Assembly (NCBI RefSeq): GCF_900240405.1
Contig: NZ_OEQK01000001.1
Span: 372,001-436,000, forward strand
DNA: 64,000 nt
Direction of reading: 5' to 3'
Origin: Salirhabdus sp. Marseille-P4669
GTDB taxonomy: Bacteria > Bacillota > Bacilli > Bacillales > Alkalibacillaceae
Shown: positions 26,323 through 33,513 of the stretch, piece after piece
How positions within the stretch are numbered: the first letter of the stretch is position 1
Layout: each line of letters opens with the position of its first letter
Translations under genes and position numbers: made by a program
The notes under the pieces: model-generated
What the model was told of the DNA's origin: nothing
Database searches by the model: none
The model's input: only the letters and a program-made list of their open reading frames with translations

Positions 26323-27321
26323 ATGTTTGCAAGAGACATTGGTATTGATCTCGGTACGGCAAATGTTTTAATACATGCAAAAGGAAAAGGCATTGTACTA
26401 AATGAACCATCTGTCGTTGCGATGGATCGAAATACAGGAAAAGTTTTAGAGGTAGGGCATGCGGCAAGACGTATGGTTGGACGTACGCCAGGTAATATTG
26501 CGGCAATTCGCCCGTTGAAGGACGGGGTTATCGCGGACTTTGATGTTACGGAAGCGATGTTAAAGCATTTTATTGAAAAAATTAATGTCCGAGGCTTCTT
26601 GTCAAAACCACGAATTTTAGTATGTTGCCCAACCAACATTACGAAGGTGGAGCAAAAAGCCATTAAAGAAGCTACTGAAAAAAGTGGCGGCAAAAAGGTT
26701 TATCTTGAGGAAGAGCCAAAGGTTGCTGCAATTGGTGCAGGAATGGATATATTCCAACCAAGCGGGAACATGGTACTAGACATAGGCGGTGGGACAACCG
26801 ATATTGCGGTATTGTCAATGGGCGATATTGTCACCGCCTCTTCCGTTAAGATGGCAGGGGACAAGTTTGACCAGGATATTATTCAATATATTAAACGAGA
26901 ATATAAGCTTCTTATTGGGGATCGTACTGCGGAAGACATTAAGATTAACATTGCGACAGTATTTCCAGGAGCTCGTAATGAAGAAATGGATATACGTGGT
27001 CGTGATTTGGTTTCTGGTTTACCGAGAACGATTACTGTTCGTTCAGCTGAAATCAACGATGCTTTAAAAGAATCCGTTGTTTTAATTGTACAAGCTGCGA
27101 AATCTGTGCTCGAGCGTACACCGCCTGAATTATCTGCAGATATTATTGACCGTGGTGCAATTTTAACTGGTGGAGGAGCATTACTAAACGGCTTAGACCA
27201 GCTATTATCTGAGGAATTAAAAGTGCCTGTTATTATTGCCGAGCATCCAATGGAATGTGTTGCAATTGGGACAGGCCTTATGCTTGAACATATAGACAAG
27301 CTTCCAAAAGTAGGGAAGTAA
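26323..27321 (+). CDS. mbl: Rod-shape actin homologue Mbl
   Basis: A 332-residue MreB-family protein forming membrane-associated filaments that guide lateral wall synthesis. The actin-fold nucleotide motifs are present: DIGIDLGTANVLI at about residues 5-17 (phosphate 1), VLDIGGGTTDIAVLSMG near 152-168 (phosphate 2) and LTGGGALLNGLDQLL near 285-299 (adenosine). The N-terminal MFARDIGIDLG is the form seen in Mbl, and the position directly after spoIIID identifies it as Mbl rather than MreB or MreBH. ATG 26323 follows an AGGGGGACC site. A short intergenic stretch with a SigD promoter separates it from flhO. Confidence 0.96.
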   Translation: MFARDIGIDLGTANVLIHAKGKGIVLNEPSVVAMDRNTGKVLEVGHAARRMVGRTPGNIAAIRPLKDGVIADFDVTEAMLKHFIEKINVRGFLSKPRILVCCPTNITKVEQKAIKEATEKSGGKKVYLEEEPKVAAIGAGMDIFQPSGNMVLDIGGGTTDIAVLSMGDIVTASSVKMAGDKFDQDIIQYIKREYKLLIGDRTAEDIKINIATVFPGARNEEMDIRGRDLVSGLPRTITVRSAEINDALKESVVLIVQAAKSVLERTPPELSADIIDRGAILTGGGALLNGLDQLLSEELKVPVIIAEHPMECVAIGTGLMLEHIDKLPKVGK

Positions 27322-27380
27322 TTGGCGTGATTATCGATTGTGAGAAGCTTTTGTTTAATAAAAAATATTCGAGAAATGCT

Positions 27381-27407
27381 TCAATCTAATGGGTGTTGAA
27401 CCGATAT
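27381..27407 (+). promoter_or_regulatory. SigD-type promoter of flhO-flhP
   Basis: TCAA (27381-27384), exactly 15 bases, then ACCGATAT (27400-27407) match the SigD consensus TAAA-N15-GCCGATAT with one mismatch in each box. The downstream genes are flagellar, as expected for SigD control. Confidence 0.7.
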
Positions 27408-27489
27408 AATAATGGTATGAATTTTAAATTAAGGCTTTTTAACGATAGATAATCCCACTAATGTTTTTCAAAAAAAGGAGAGGATCGCT

Positions 27490-28314
27490 TTGCTTAGAGG
27501 CTATTATACAGCTGCAAGCGGAATGTTAGCTCAACAACGACGACAAGACATCCTGACAAATAATATGGCTAACGCATTAACTCCAGGATATAAAACAGAC
27601 CAAACATCTTTACGCTCTTTTCCGGAATTGCTTATTCAACAAATGGGAGAAAAGCAAATTCCAGTAAAGAACGGTCTACGTATTCCAACGAATCAACCAA
27701 TTGGTTCTATTAATACTGGTGTTTATATGCATGAAACGACTCCAATGTTCGAGCAAGGGGATGTTCGAGACACTGGAATACAAACGGATGTTGCGCTTGT
27801 AAATGGCCAGCTTCCAGATGACGATGGATTTCTTTTCTTTACGGTACAAAACGAGGATGGTGGCATGAGCTACACTCGTAATGGTAACTTTACGGTTGAT
27901 GCGGAAGGATTTTTAACGTCATCAACGGGATACTATGTACTAGATGCGACTGGAAATCGAATTCAAACAGGAAGCAACGATTTTCAAGTGAATGCGAATG
28001 GACAAATCCTTGTTAACGGAAATACGATTCCACTAGGCATTGCGTATCATCCAAATGCGACAGCCGATATGGTGAAAGTTGGGAATGACCTTTTTGAAGT
28101 AGAAGGGGACGCCCAGCCTGTAGATGCTCGTGGTGTTGCGGGGGTTACGTTTGAAGTGCAGCAAGGTGTACTTGAGGGCTCCAACGTGGATACTATACAA
28201 ACGATGACAGATATGATGGCTGCCTATCGTAGCTTTGAGTTAAACCAACAAGTATTAAAAGCGTATGATCAAAGCATGGATTTAGCAGCGAACCAAATTG
28301 GAAAATTGAGATAA
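27490..28314 (+). CDS. flhO: Flagellar basal-body rod/hook protein FlhO
   Basis: A 274-residue FlgF/FlgG-type axial protein of the flagellar rod. The N-terminal block LRGYYTAASGMLAQQRRQDI, followed by LTNNMANALTPGYKT, is the rod-protein D0 signature. The C-terminal D0 helix MTDMMAAYRSFELNQQVLKA, ending in DQSMDLAANQIGKL, mirrors it. Both ends pair as a coiled coil in the assembled rod. The start is TTG 27490 with AAAGGAGAGG seven bases upstream; the protein begins as its family does. It lies 14 bases before flhP, one operon, under a SigD-like promoter. Confidence 0.93.
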   Translation: MLRGYYTAASGMLAQQRRQDILTNNMANALTPGYKTDQTSLRSFPELLIQQMGEKQIPVKNGLRIPTNQPIGSINTGVYMHETTPMFEQGDVRDTGIQTDVALVNGQLPDDDGFLFFTVQNEDGGMSYTRNGNFTVDAEGFLTSSTGYYVLDATGNRIQTGSNDFQVNANGQILVNGNTIPLGIAYHPNATADMVKVGNDLFEVEGDAQPVDARGVAGVTFEVQQGVLEGSNVDTIQTMTDMMAAYRSFELNQQVLKAYDQSMDLAANQIGKLR

Positions 28315-28328
28315 GGAGGCGAAAATAA

Positions 28329-29144
28329 ATGAGAAATGCTTCAATTGCAGCAGTTACAATGGGACAATTGCAAAAACGATTAGATCTTATTGGAAATAAC
28401 ATCGCAAATGCGAATACAGCTGGGTACAAAGCAAAAACTGCTAATTTTTCGTCTCTATTAGTTCAACAAATAGACAACCTATCCCCAGATGAGGATACAG
28501 CTCCTCGCGTGACACCAGCCGGATTTCGTCAAGGAAACGGCGCCCGTTTAGCACATGCTAATGTGAATATGGCAAGCGGGAACCTGATGACAACAGAGCG
28601 AGCTTTAGATGTTGCCTTAACGAATGAAAAACAGTTTTTCCAAGTACAAGTGACCGAAAATGGAGTAACGGAAACCCAATTTACCCGAGCTGGAAACTTT
28701 TATTTGCAACCAATTAACAATAACGAACAAGTGATGCTTGTGACAGCTGAAGGACACCCAATTGTAGGGAACAATGGCCCAATTGTTGTTCAAGGTGGAT
28801 TTGATGACATCCGAATTAACGAAAACGGGGAAATAGCTGTAACGAGAGGCACTGCAGTAAATGCAGAAGCAAGCCTTGAGCTTGTTCAAGTAGAGCTTCC
28901 ACGCTCCTTAGAATCAGCAGGTGGCAACCGTTATCGATTCCCGAATGAAGCGTACGGAATGGACGAAAATGCTGTAGCCCAAGTAGTGGATGCATCGGTT
29001 CTTCCAGGGACATTGGAGACATCCAACGTGAATCTATCGGAAGCATTAACAAGCATGATGGAAACGCAACGTGCCTATCAATTAAACGCACGTGCCATTA
29101 CATTCTCCGATCAAATGGCAGGACTTGTGAATTCCCTTCGATAA
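28329..29144 (+). CDS. flhP: Flagellar basal-body rod/hook protein FlhP
   Basis: A 271-residue paralogue of FlhO. The N-terminus RNASIAAVTMGQLQKRLDLI, then GNNIANANTAGYKAKTANFS, and the C-terminus LSEALTSMMETQRAYQLNAR, then AITFSDQMAGLVNSLR, are the terminal D0 motifs of FlgG/FlhP-type distal rod proteins. FlhO and FlhP together build the rod part that passes the thick Gram-positive wall in B. subtilis. The ATG follows AAGGAGGCG. Next comes the EpuA-like gene 31 bases downstream, probably co-transcribed. Confidence 0.93.
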   Translation: MRNASIAAVTMGQLQKRLDLIGNNIANANTAGYKAKTANFSSLLVQQIDNLSPDEDTAPRVTPAGFRQGNGARLAHANVNMASGNLMTTERALDVALTNEKQFFQVQVTENGVTETQFTRAGNFYLQPINNNEQVMLVTAEGHPIVGNNGPIVVQGGFDDIRINENGEIAVTRGTAVNAEASLELVQVELPRSLESAGGNRYRFPNEAYGMDENAVAQVVDASVLPGTLETSNVNLSEALTSMMETQRAYQLNARAITFSDQMAGLVNSLR

Positions 29145-29175
29145 GAAGAAATAAATTTCAAGGAGCCTTAACAAT

Positions 29176-29481
29176 ATGGTAACAGAAGAAAAAAAAGGCC
29201 AATCACGAACAAGAGAAGAAATGCGCGAACAAAAGAAGGCAGCCCAAAAAAAGGATAAACAAAAGAAAAAGGAACAAAAGCTCGAAAAGAAAATGAAAAA
29301 GTTCCGCAAACGGTTAGTCCCGATTTGGCTGCGCATTATTTTGGTGACGGTGTTTAGTGTTCTCGCATTATTTGCTGGCCTTATGATTGGTTATGGCATC
29401 ATCGGCGATGGCAAACCAACCGACGTTTTCGACTGGTCCACTTGGCAACATATAGTTGATATTGTGAAGAAGGAACGATGA
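29176..29481 (+). CDS. EpuA-like small membrane protein
   Basis: A 101-residue protein. Residues 1-48 are extremely basic and charged (long Lys/Arg/Glu/Gln helix), then one transmembrane segment lies at about 51-75 (WLRIILVTVFSVLALFAGLM). A conserved-looking tail with VFDWSTWQHIVDIVKK follows. This matches the EpuA family, whose members are often labelled DNA-directed RNA polymerase subunit beta although no polymerase homology is visible here. Function uncertain; cytoplasmic N-terminus and short outside tail are likely. It follows flhP and ends in a terminator before array R6. Confidence 0.75.
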   Translation: MVTEEKKGQSRTREEMREQKKAAQKKDKQKKKEQKLEKKMKKFRKRLVPIWLRIILVTVFSVLALFAGLMIGYGIIGDGKPTDVFDWSTWQHIVDIVKKER

Positions 29482-29511
29482 GACTTCCCCTGGGTGGGAG
29501 GTCTTTTTTTG
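29481..29511 (+). terminator. Intrinsic terminator of the flhOP-epuA-like unit
   Basis: AGACTTCCC (29481-29489) pairs with GGGAGGTCT (29496-29504), with one G-T pair, followed by T7. It overlaps the stop codon of the preceding gene. Confidence 0.9.
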
Positions 29512-29526
29512 TTGGTGGGGTTTTGA

Positions 29527-30095
29527 TTACAGCTCTTATTGAATTCCATCTTTATATTATTGAATTAATGCCCCATTTAGCTGAATTCCACCCTGATTTT
29601 GTTGAATTAACCATCCATCTTGCTGAATTTCGCCCTGATTTTGTTGAATTAACCACCCATCTTGCTGAATTCTGCCCACATTCCATTGAATTAACATCTC
29701 ATCCTGCTAAATTGGTTCATTCAATGTGGGTGGAGAATTCCATAAGATAACCGATAAATTCAATGATTTAAATGTATAATTCAACAAGATGAACGATTAA
29801 TTCAATGATATCGTTAAATAATTCTACAAAATCAGCGAATAATTCAATAATGCGTAAGTGAAATTCATTAATATAAGCAACTAATTCAACATTTTATACG
29901 TGTTCAGCATAATTTTTCGATATGAGATGCTAATCCTAATGAATCCTTGAATAATTCGGCATAATATATGGTAAATTCAACAAGTGCGGGAACTAATTCA
30001 ACAAGTGCGGGAACTAATTCAACAAGTGTAGCAACTAACTCATCAAGTGCAAAAACTAATTCAACAATACATACAGACTTTTTAACATCGATTCA
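29527..30095 (+). repeat. 21-bp-register intergenic repeat array R6 with orientation flip
   Basis: Nine forward units (TTGAATT or CTGAATT) start at 29539 and every 21 bp to 29707. Reverse units (AATTCaac) then start at 29736 and every 21 bp to 29883 (eight units). After a 70-base interruption of the register, they continue from 29953 to 30058 (six units). At the flip the GAATTC register shifts by about 5 bp, half a helical turn. Two nearly identical units (AATTCAACAAGTGCGGGAAC) repeat near 29974-30016. No gene is seen. Confidence 0.96.
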
Positions 30096-30139
30096 ACATA
30101 ACCCCACATCACAAAATAGTACCACCTACTACTAAATTT

Positions 30140-30148
30140 TGATATAAT
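30140..30148 (+). promoter_or_regulatory. Extended -10 promoter of fabZ
   Basis: TGATATAAT (30140-30148) is a perfect extended -10 element, 32 bases before the fabZ start. No good -35 box is seen, which extended -10 promoters can tolerate. Confidence 0.6.
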
Positions 30149-30180
30149 AATGAAAATCCATATTGGGAGGCAATGTACAT

Positions 30181-30606
30181 ATGCTAGATATTAATGAAAT
30201 TAAAAATATTATTCCACACCGTTACCCGTTTTTATTAGTGGATCGGATAGAAGAATTTGAAGAGGGGCAACGTGCTGTTGGGATAAAAAATGTAACGATT
30301 AATGAACCGTTTTTCCAGGGACATTTTCCTGATTATCCGGTAATGCCTGGAGTTTTGATTGTAGAGGCAATGGCGCAGGTTGGTGCTGCTGCTATTTTGC
30401 AAAAGGAAGAAAATAAGGGCAAAATTGGATTTCTAGCTGGAATTGATAAATGTCGTTTTAAACGTCAAGTAAAGCCAGGCGATCAACTGAAGCTAGAAGT
30501 GGAAATTGTGCGTGTCAAAGGGCCAATTGGAAAGGGAAAAGGCGTGGCAACCGTAAATGGTGAGCTTGCTTGTGAAGCGGAAATTACTTTTGCAATTGGT
30601 AATTAA
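30181..30606 (+). CDS. fabZ: 3-hydroxyacyl-[acyl-carrier-protein] dehydratase
   Basis: A 141-residue FabZ hot-dog-fold dehydratase, acting on 3-hydroxyacyl-ACP in type II fatty acid synthesis in the cytosol. The N-terminus contains [17 protein letters not shown]. The active-site His48 lies in [19 protein letters not shown] and the catalytic Glu62 follows 14 residues later, the standard spacing. An in-frame TTG at 30163 precedes the GGGAGGC site, so ATG 30181, nine bases after it, is the start. It stands alone with its own extended -10 promoter and closes the conserved flhOP-fabZ neighbourhood. Confidence 0.97.
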   Translation: MLDINEIKNIIPHRYPFLLVDRIEEFEEGQRAVGIKNVTINEPFFQGHFPDYPVMPGVLIVEAMAQVGAAAILQKEENKGKIGFLAGIDKCRFKRQVKPGDQLKLEVEIVRVKGPIGKGKGVATVNGELACEAEITFAIGN

Positions 30607-30667
30607 CTTTTACAAAATGATTACATAACAGTTCCTCCGACTGTGCAACCTACAGGATGAGAATGTT

Positions 30668-30686
30668 TTTCCGTTTAAATCGGAAA
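30668..30686. other. Dyad between fabZ and an acidic lipoprotein
   Basis: TTTCCG (30668-30673) and CGGAAA (30681-30686) flank a TTTAAA-centred loop. A weak T-rich tail follows, so it may be the fabZ terminator or an operator. Confidence 0.4.
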
Positions 30687-30756
30687 CTTTTCAACATAAA
30701 TTCCATTCTTTTGGGAAAAATAAACATGATAAATATCCACAAAGGAGGAAAGAGAC

Positions 30757-31155
30757 ATGAACAACAAATGGCTTTGGAAAATTGGGGCATCTGTAATGGC
30801 TCTCTCTCTAGTTGTAGGTTGTGCGAATGATGAAGGTGACGAAGAGGATCCAGTTCAAGAAGAAGCGCCGTTAGAAGAAGAGGCACCACTTGAAGATGAT
30901 GGCGGTACAACAGATGATGGTGGCGCAACGGATGATGGCCTAATGGAAGACGAAGGCGACAATGCAACACCAGAACAGAATGATGGCACAGATGGTCAAG
31001 ATCAAGGTGCAAATGGCGATGAAAACCTTGAGGAAAATGGCGGTGCTGGCACTGGTGAAGATGCAGGCACAGGTACTGACGATGCACAAAATGGTGCAGG
31101 TACAGATGAAAACAATGGTGATGATTTATTAGAAGAAGATGACGAAAATCAATAA
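30757..31155 (+). CDS. Low-complexity acidic lipoprotein
   Basis: A 132-residue predicted lipoprotein. The signal peptide ends in VVGC with Cys22 as lipidation site. The whole mature part (about 110 residues) is made of Asp, Glu, Gly, Asn, Thr and Ala in loose repeats such as GGTTDDGGATDDG. There is no predicted fold and almost no aromatic or hydrophobic residue. The net charge is strongly negative, as in surface-exposed spacer or cation-binding tails. The start has AAAGGAGGAAAG just upstream, and its own terminator follows. No family assigned. Confidence 0.72.
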   Translation: MNNKWLWKIGASVMALSLVVGCANDEGDEEDPVQEEAPLEEEAPLEDDGGTTDDGGATDDGLMEDEGDNATPEQNDGTDGQDQGANGDENLEENGGAGTGEDAGTGTDDAQNGAGTDENNGDDLLEEDDENQ

Positions 31156-31159
31156 AGGA

Positions 31160-31190
31160 AAAACCCGCATCATTTTGCGGGTTTTTTCTT
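31160..31190 (+). terminator. Intrinsic terminator of the acidic lipoprotein gene
   Basis: AACCCGCA (31162-31169) pairs with TGCGGGTT (31176-31183), followed by a T run. Confidence 0.93.
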
Positions 31191-31203
31191 TTGAAAAAAA
31201 GCT

Positions 31204-31290
31204 CCAACTGAATGAAAGTGGTCATTACTTGTTGAATTATTTCAAGATTTTGGTGGAATATTGCTTTTTACACGTGAAATATTCCCTATT
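31204..31290 (+). repeat. Short 21-bp-register repeat array R7
   Basis: About four forward-type units (CTGAATGAAA, TTGTTGAATT, TTGGTGGAATA, CACGTGAAATA) at roughly 21-bp steps. It is the smallest of the arrays and lies directly after a terminator, like the others. Confidence 0.7.
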
Positions 31291-31422
31291 TTGACGGATT
31301 TTATAACTAAATACCTATATTATTTTCAAAAAATACACAATTTTGTAAAAATAAGGGTATATTTCCCTAGTAAATTATAGTAAAATATGATTGTAGTAAA
31401 ATAATAATATGGGAGGTTGCAG

Positions 31423-31932
31423 ATGGTCATTTTAAAGGATTATAAAATTAATCGTAATACAATGGCACTTCTACACGTACCGAGCGCGGAATATCAAACA
31501 AGGATTTTGGAAAAGGACAAAGAAATCTATTGTACAAAAACATCAATGCAACTCATCAAAGAAGCCTGCATATCTGGGGGCTCCACTTACATCGGCAGAA
31601 AAAAGGCGATGGAAAAAATACTTCGTGTTAAATCAAAACTTCCAATCCCAATCAACCCAACGGAAGGGCTCTTCTTCTTTCCGAATATGTCACCCAAAGA
31701 ACATAACTGCACTTGGATTTCATTCTTCAATATCAACGATTACAAAAAGTTCGGAAACGACATCACGAAAACAGAAGTCGTACTATCGGATAATCGCAAA
31801 ATAATCGTAAATACATCCTTCATGTCCATGAACCGACAATTCGGCTTATGCGGTCTAGTTATCGCGCTCATGTATAAACGTGTGCTGTGGGATTATCCAA
31901 ATACGGATTATGATGATTTCGATCGCTTTTAA
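31423..31932 (+). CDS. comK: Competence transcription factor ComK
   Basis: A 169-residue ComK-type regulator, the master activator of DNA uptake genes in bacilli. The family pattern is visible along the length: YKINRNTMALLHVPSAEYQT, LIKEACISGGSTYIGRKKAM, KSKLPIPINPTEGLFFFPNM, then NCTWISFF and a C-terminal basic/aromatic part. It acts in the cytoplasm by binding paired AT boxes. ATG 31423 lies six bases after GGGAGG (31411-31416); an in-frame TTG 31417 is not needed. The 130 bases upstream are very AT-rich and hold a tandem AGTAAAATA at about 31379 and 31395, plus AAAA...TTTT tracts that could be ComK boxes. Whether the cell is naturally competent is unknown. Confidence 0.88.
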   Translation: MVILKDYKINRNTMALLHVPSAEYQTRILEKDKEIYCTKTSMQLIKEACISGGSTYIGRKKAMEKILRVKSKLPIPINPTEGLFFFPNMSPKEHNCTWISFFNINDYKKFGNDITKTEVVLSDNRKIIVNTSFMSMNRQFGLCGLVIALMYKRVLWDYPNTDYDDFDRF

Positions 31933-31938
31933 ATTTGA

Positions 31939-31968
31939 GACCCTCCACTGGTTGGTGGGGGTCTTTAA
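31939..31968 (+). terminator. Intrinsic terminator of comK
   Basis: GACCC-T-CCAC (31939-31948, one bulged T) pairs with GTGGGGGTC (31955-31963). The T run is short (TTTAATT), so efficiency is uncertain. Confidence 0.65.
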
Positions 31969-31974
31969 TTCTGT

Positions 31975-32600
31975 CTGATTCTTTCTTGGTTTGAACGATT
32001 TCATTAGGGATTCTGCATGATTAATCAAGAACGTGGGCTGATTCGGTGGGAATTGTGATTTATTCTCATGGAGAAGTTAATAATTCAATTGAATATGTAA
32101 TTAATTTCATTATAAATTCAATATTATTCATTAGAATTGCGCGGGAATCCTCCAAAATGTACCATTCATTCTTCAATGGGTGGCACGATTCCAATAAAAT
32201 CTGCCATTAATCCTCCAAGATCGGGTGCAATTCCGATAGAATGTCCGATTAATTCCACAGTGCGGGGCAGAAATTAAATCTAAAAGTCATACAAACCTCC
32301 AACACGGCGCACGAATCCCGCAATAGGATAAAATAATCCTCCAACACGGCGTAGGAATTCGATAAAATTTCAAATTAATCCTCTAGCTCCGCGCGCGAAT
32401 CCCGCAATAGGATAAAATAATCCTCCAACACGGCGTAGGAATTCCGCGCAATCTTATAATAATCCTCCAACACAATTCGTAAATCCCGCGAAACCCCATA
32501 ATAATCCTCCAACTCCACCCAATAATCCCGCAAAACCCGACAACAATTCCCCGCCTCCTCCTAACAATTCCCCCAAACACCAAGATAATCCACTCCACCC
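31975..32600 (+). repeat. 21-bp-register intergenic repeat array R8 with orientation flip
   Basis: Forward-type cores (GCATGATTAAT) appear at about 31975-32060. Reverse-type units (AATCCtcc, AATTCgat, AATCCcgc) follow from about 32100. From 32314 to 32591, 14 units keep an exact 21-bp register (32314, 32335, 32356, 32377, 32398 and so on to 32587). One earlier step, 32229 to 32251, is 22 bp. The 84-bp block GAATCCCGCAATAGGATAAA onward is duplicated at 32313 and 32397. No gene is seen. Confidence 0.95.
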
Positions 32601-32667
32601 CAGGTTGAATATACCAATTTTATCCTGTATTTTTATATCATAATGAACGGTAAAAGGAGCGGTTGTG

Positions 32668-33513
32668 ATGAGGTGGCTGATGAAAATTGCAATGGGTGCG
32701 GTGATGGTTTTATCGGGTTGTAGTGATCAGGATGATGTGGAGCGGGCGGAGGAGCTTGTGATCCCTGTAGAGGTGGAGGCGGTTCGGGAGGGTGCGCTCA
32801 CAACAGAAGAGACCTTTTATGGGAAAGTGAGTCCGAATCAAATGACGTCTATTATTCCGGTGACGGCGGGAGAAATTACGGAGCTAGCAGTGGCCAATGG
32901 GGATGAAGTGCAGACTGGGGATGTGATTGCGCGGATTAACCCTGGGAACGTTGTAGTGGAAGCGCCTCATGGTGGTACGATTCATCAATTGTCCATTCAG
33001 GAGGGGTCAAAAGTTTCCAATCAAAACCCAATTGGAGCGGTGATTGATTTGGACGATGTGAAGATTACGTTCCACGCAACTGCGGAGCAGCTCGATTTAT
33101 TTAAAGAGGGCCAAGATATTAAAGTCACAGTCAAGGATAAAGCCAAAATGGCAACAGTTCACTATATAAGTGTCACACCGGATGATACGGGATTATATCC
33201 GATTGAAGCGTCGCTTTCGAATCCGAATCATGCGGTGAAACCAGGTATGATTGCAGAGGCGCAAATGAGCGTATCTGAAATAGATCATGCAATTATTGTG
33301 CCAACCGCTAGCGTTGTGGAAGAGAAGGACAATTCATATATTTTCATTATTGAAAACGACACTGCGAAAAGAATTCCAATCACTATTCTCCAAACACAGA
33401 CGGAAAAGACAGCGATAGATGGGGATGTTCAGGCAGGGGATCAGGTCGTGACGAAGGGGCAATTCACGTTAGAAGACGGGGCACAGGTGGAAGTAATGAA
33501 GGAGGAAGGGTAA
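32668..33513 (+). CDS. RND efflux periplasmic-adaptor-type lipoprotein
   Basis: A 281-residue membrane-fusion adaptor. Residues 1-18 end in the lipobox VLSGC, giving a lipid anchor at Cys18. The lipoyl-like half motifs follow (GEITELAVANGDEVQTGDVI and APHGGTIHQLSIQEGSKVSN). Beta-barrel and membrane-proximal parts occupy about 120-281 (VKPGMIAEAQMSV, then AIIVPTASVV). It is short for the family because the alpha-hairpin between the lipoyl halves is almost absent, as in adaptors that need no outer-membrane channel. GTG 32665 directly precedes the chosen ATG 32668; AAAGGAGC lies at 32653. It is translationally adjacent to the RND pump gene. Confidence 0.87.
   Translation: MRWLMKIAMGAVMVLSGCSDQDDVERAEELVIPVEVEAVREGALTTEETFYGKVSPNQMTSIIPVTAGEITELAVANGDEVQTGDVIARINPGNVVVEAPHGGTIHQLSIQEGSKVSNQNPIGAVIDLDDVKITFHATAEQLDLFKEGQDIKVTVKDKAKMATVHYISVTPDDTGLYPIEASLSNPNHAVKPGMIAEAQMSVSEIDHAIIVPTASVVEEKDNSYIFIIENDTAKRIPITILQTQTEKTAIDGDVQAGDQVVTKGQFTLEDGAQVEVMKEEG

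Noticed and set aside
30650-31225. 191-codon minus-strand His/Leu-rich open frame
   Set aside because: It mirrors the acidic low-complexity lipoprotein gene on the + strand; the His/Leu pattern is the complement of Asp/Glu/Gly codons.
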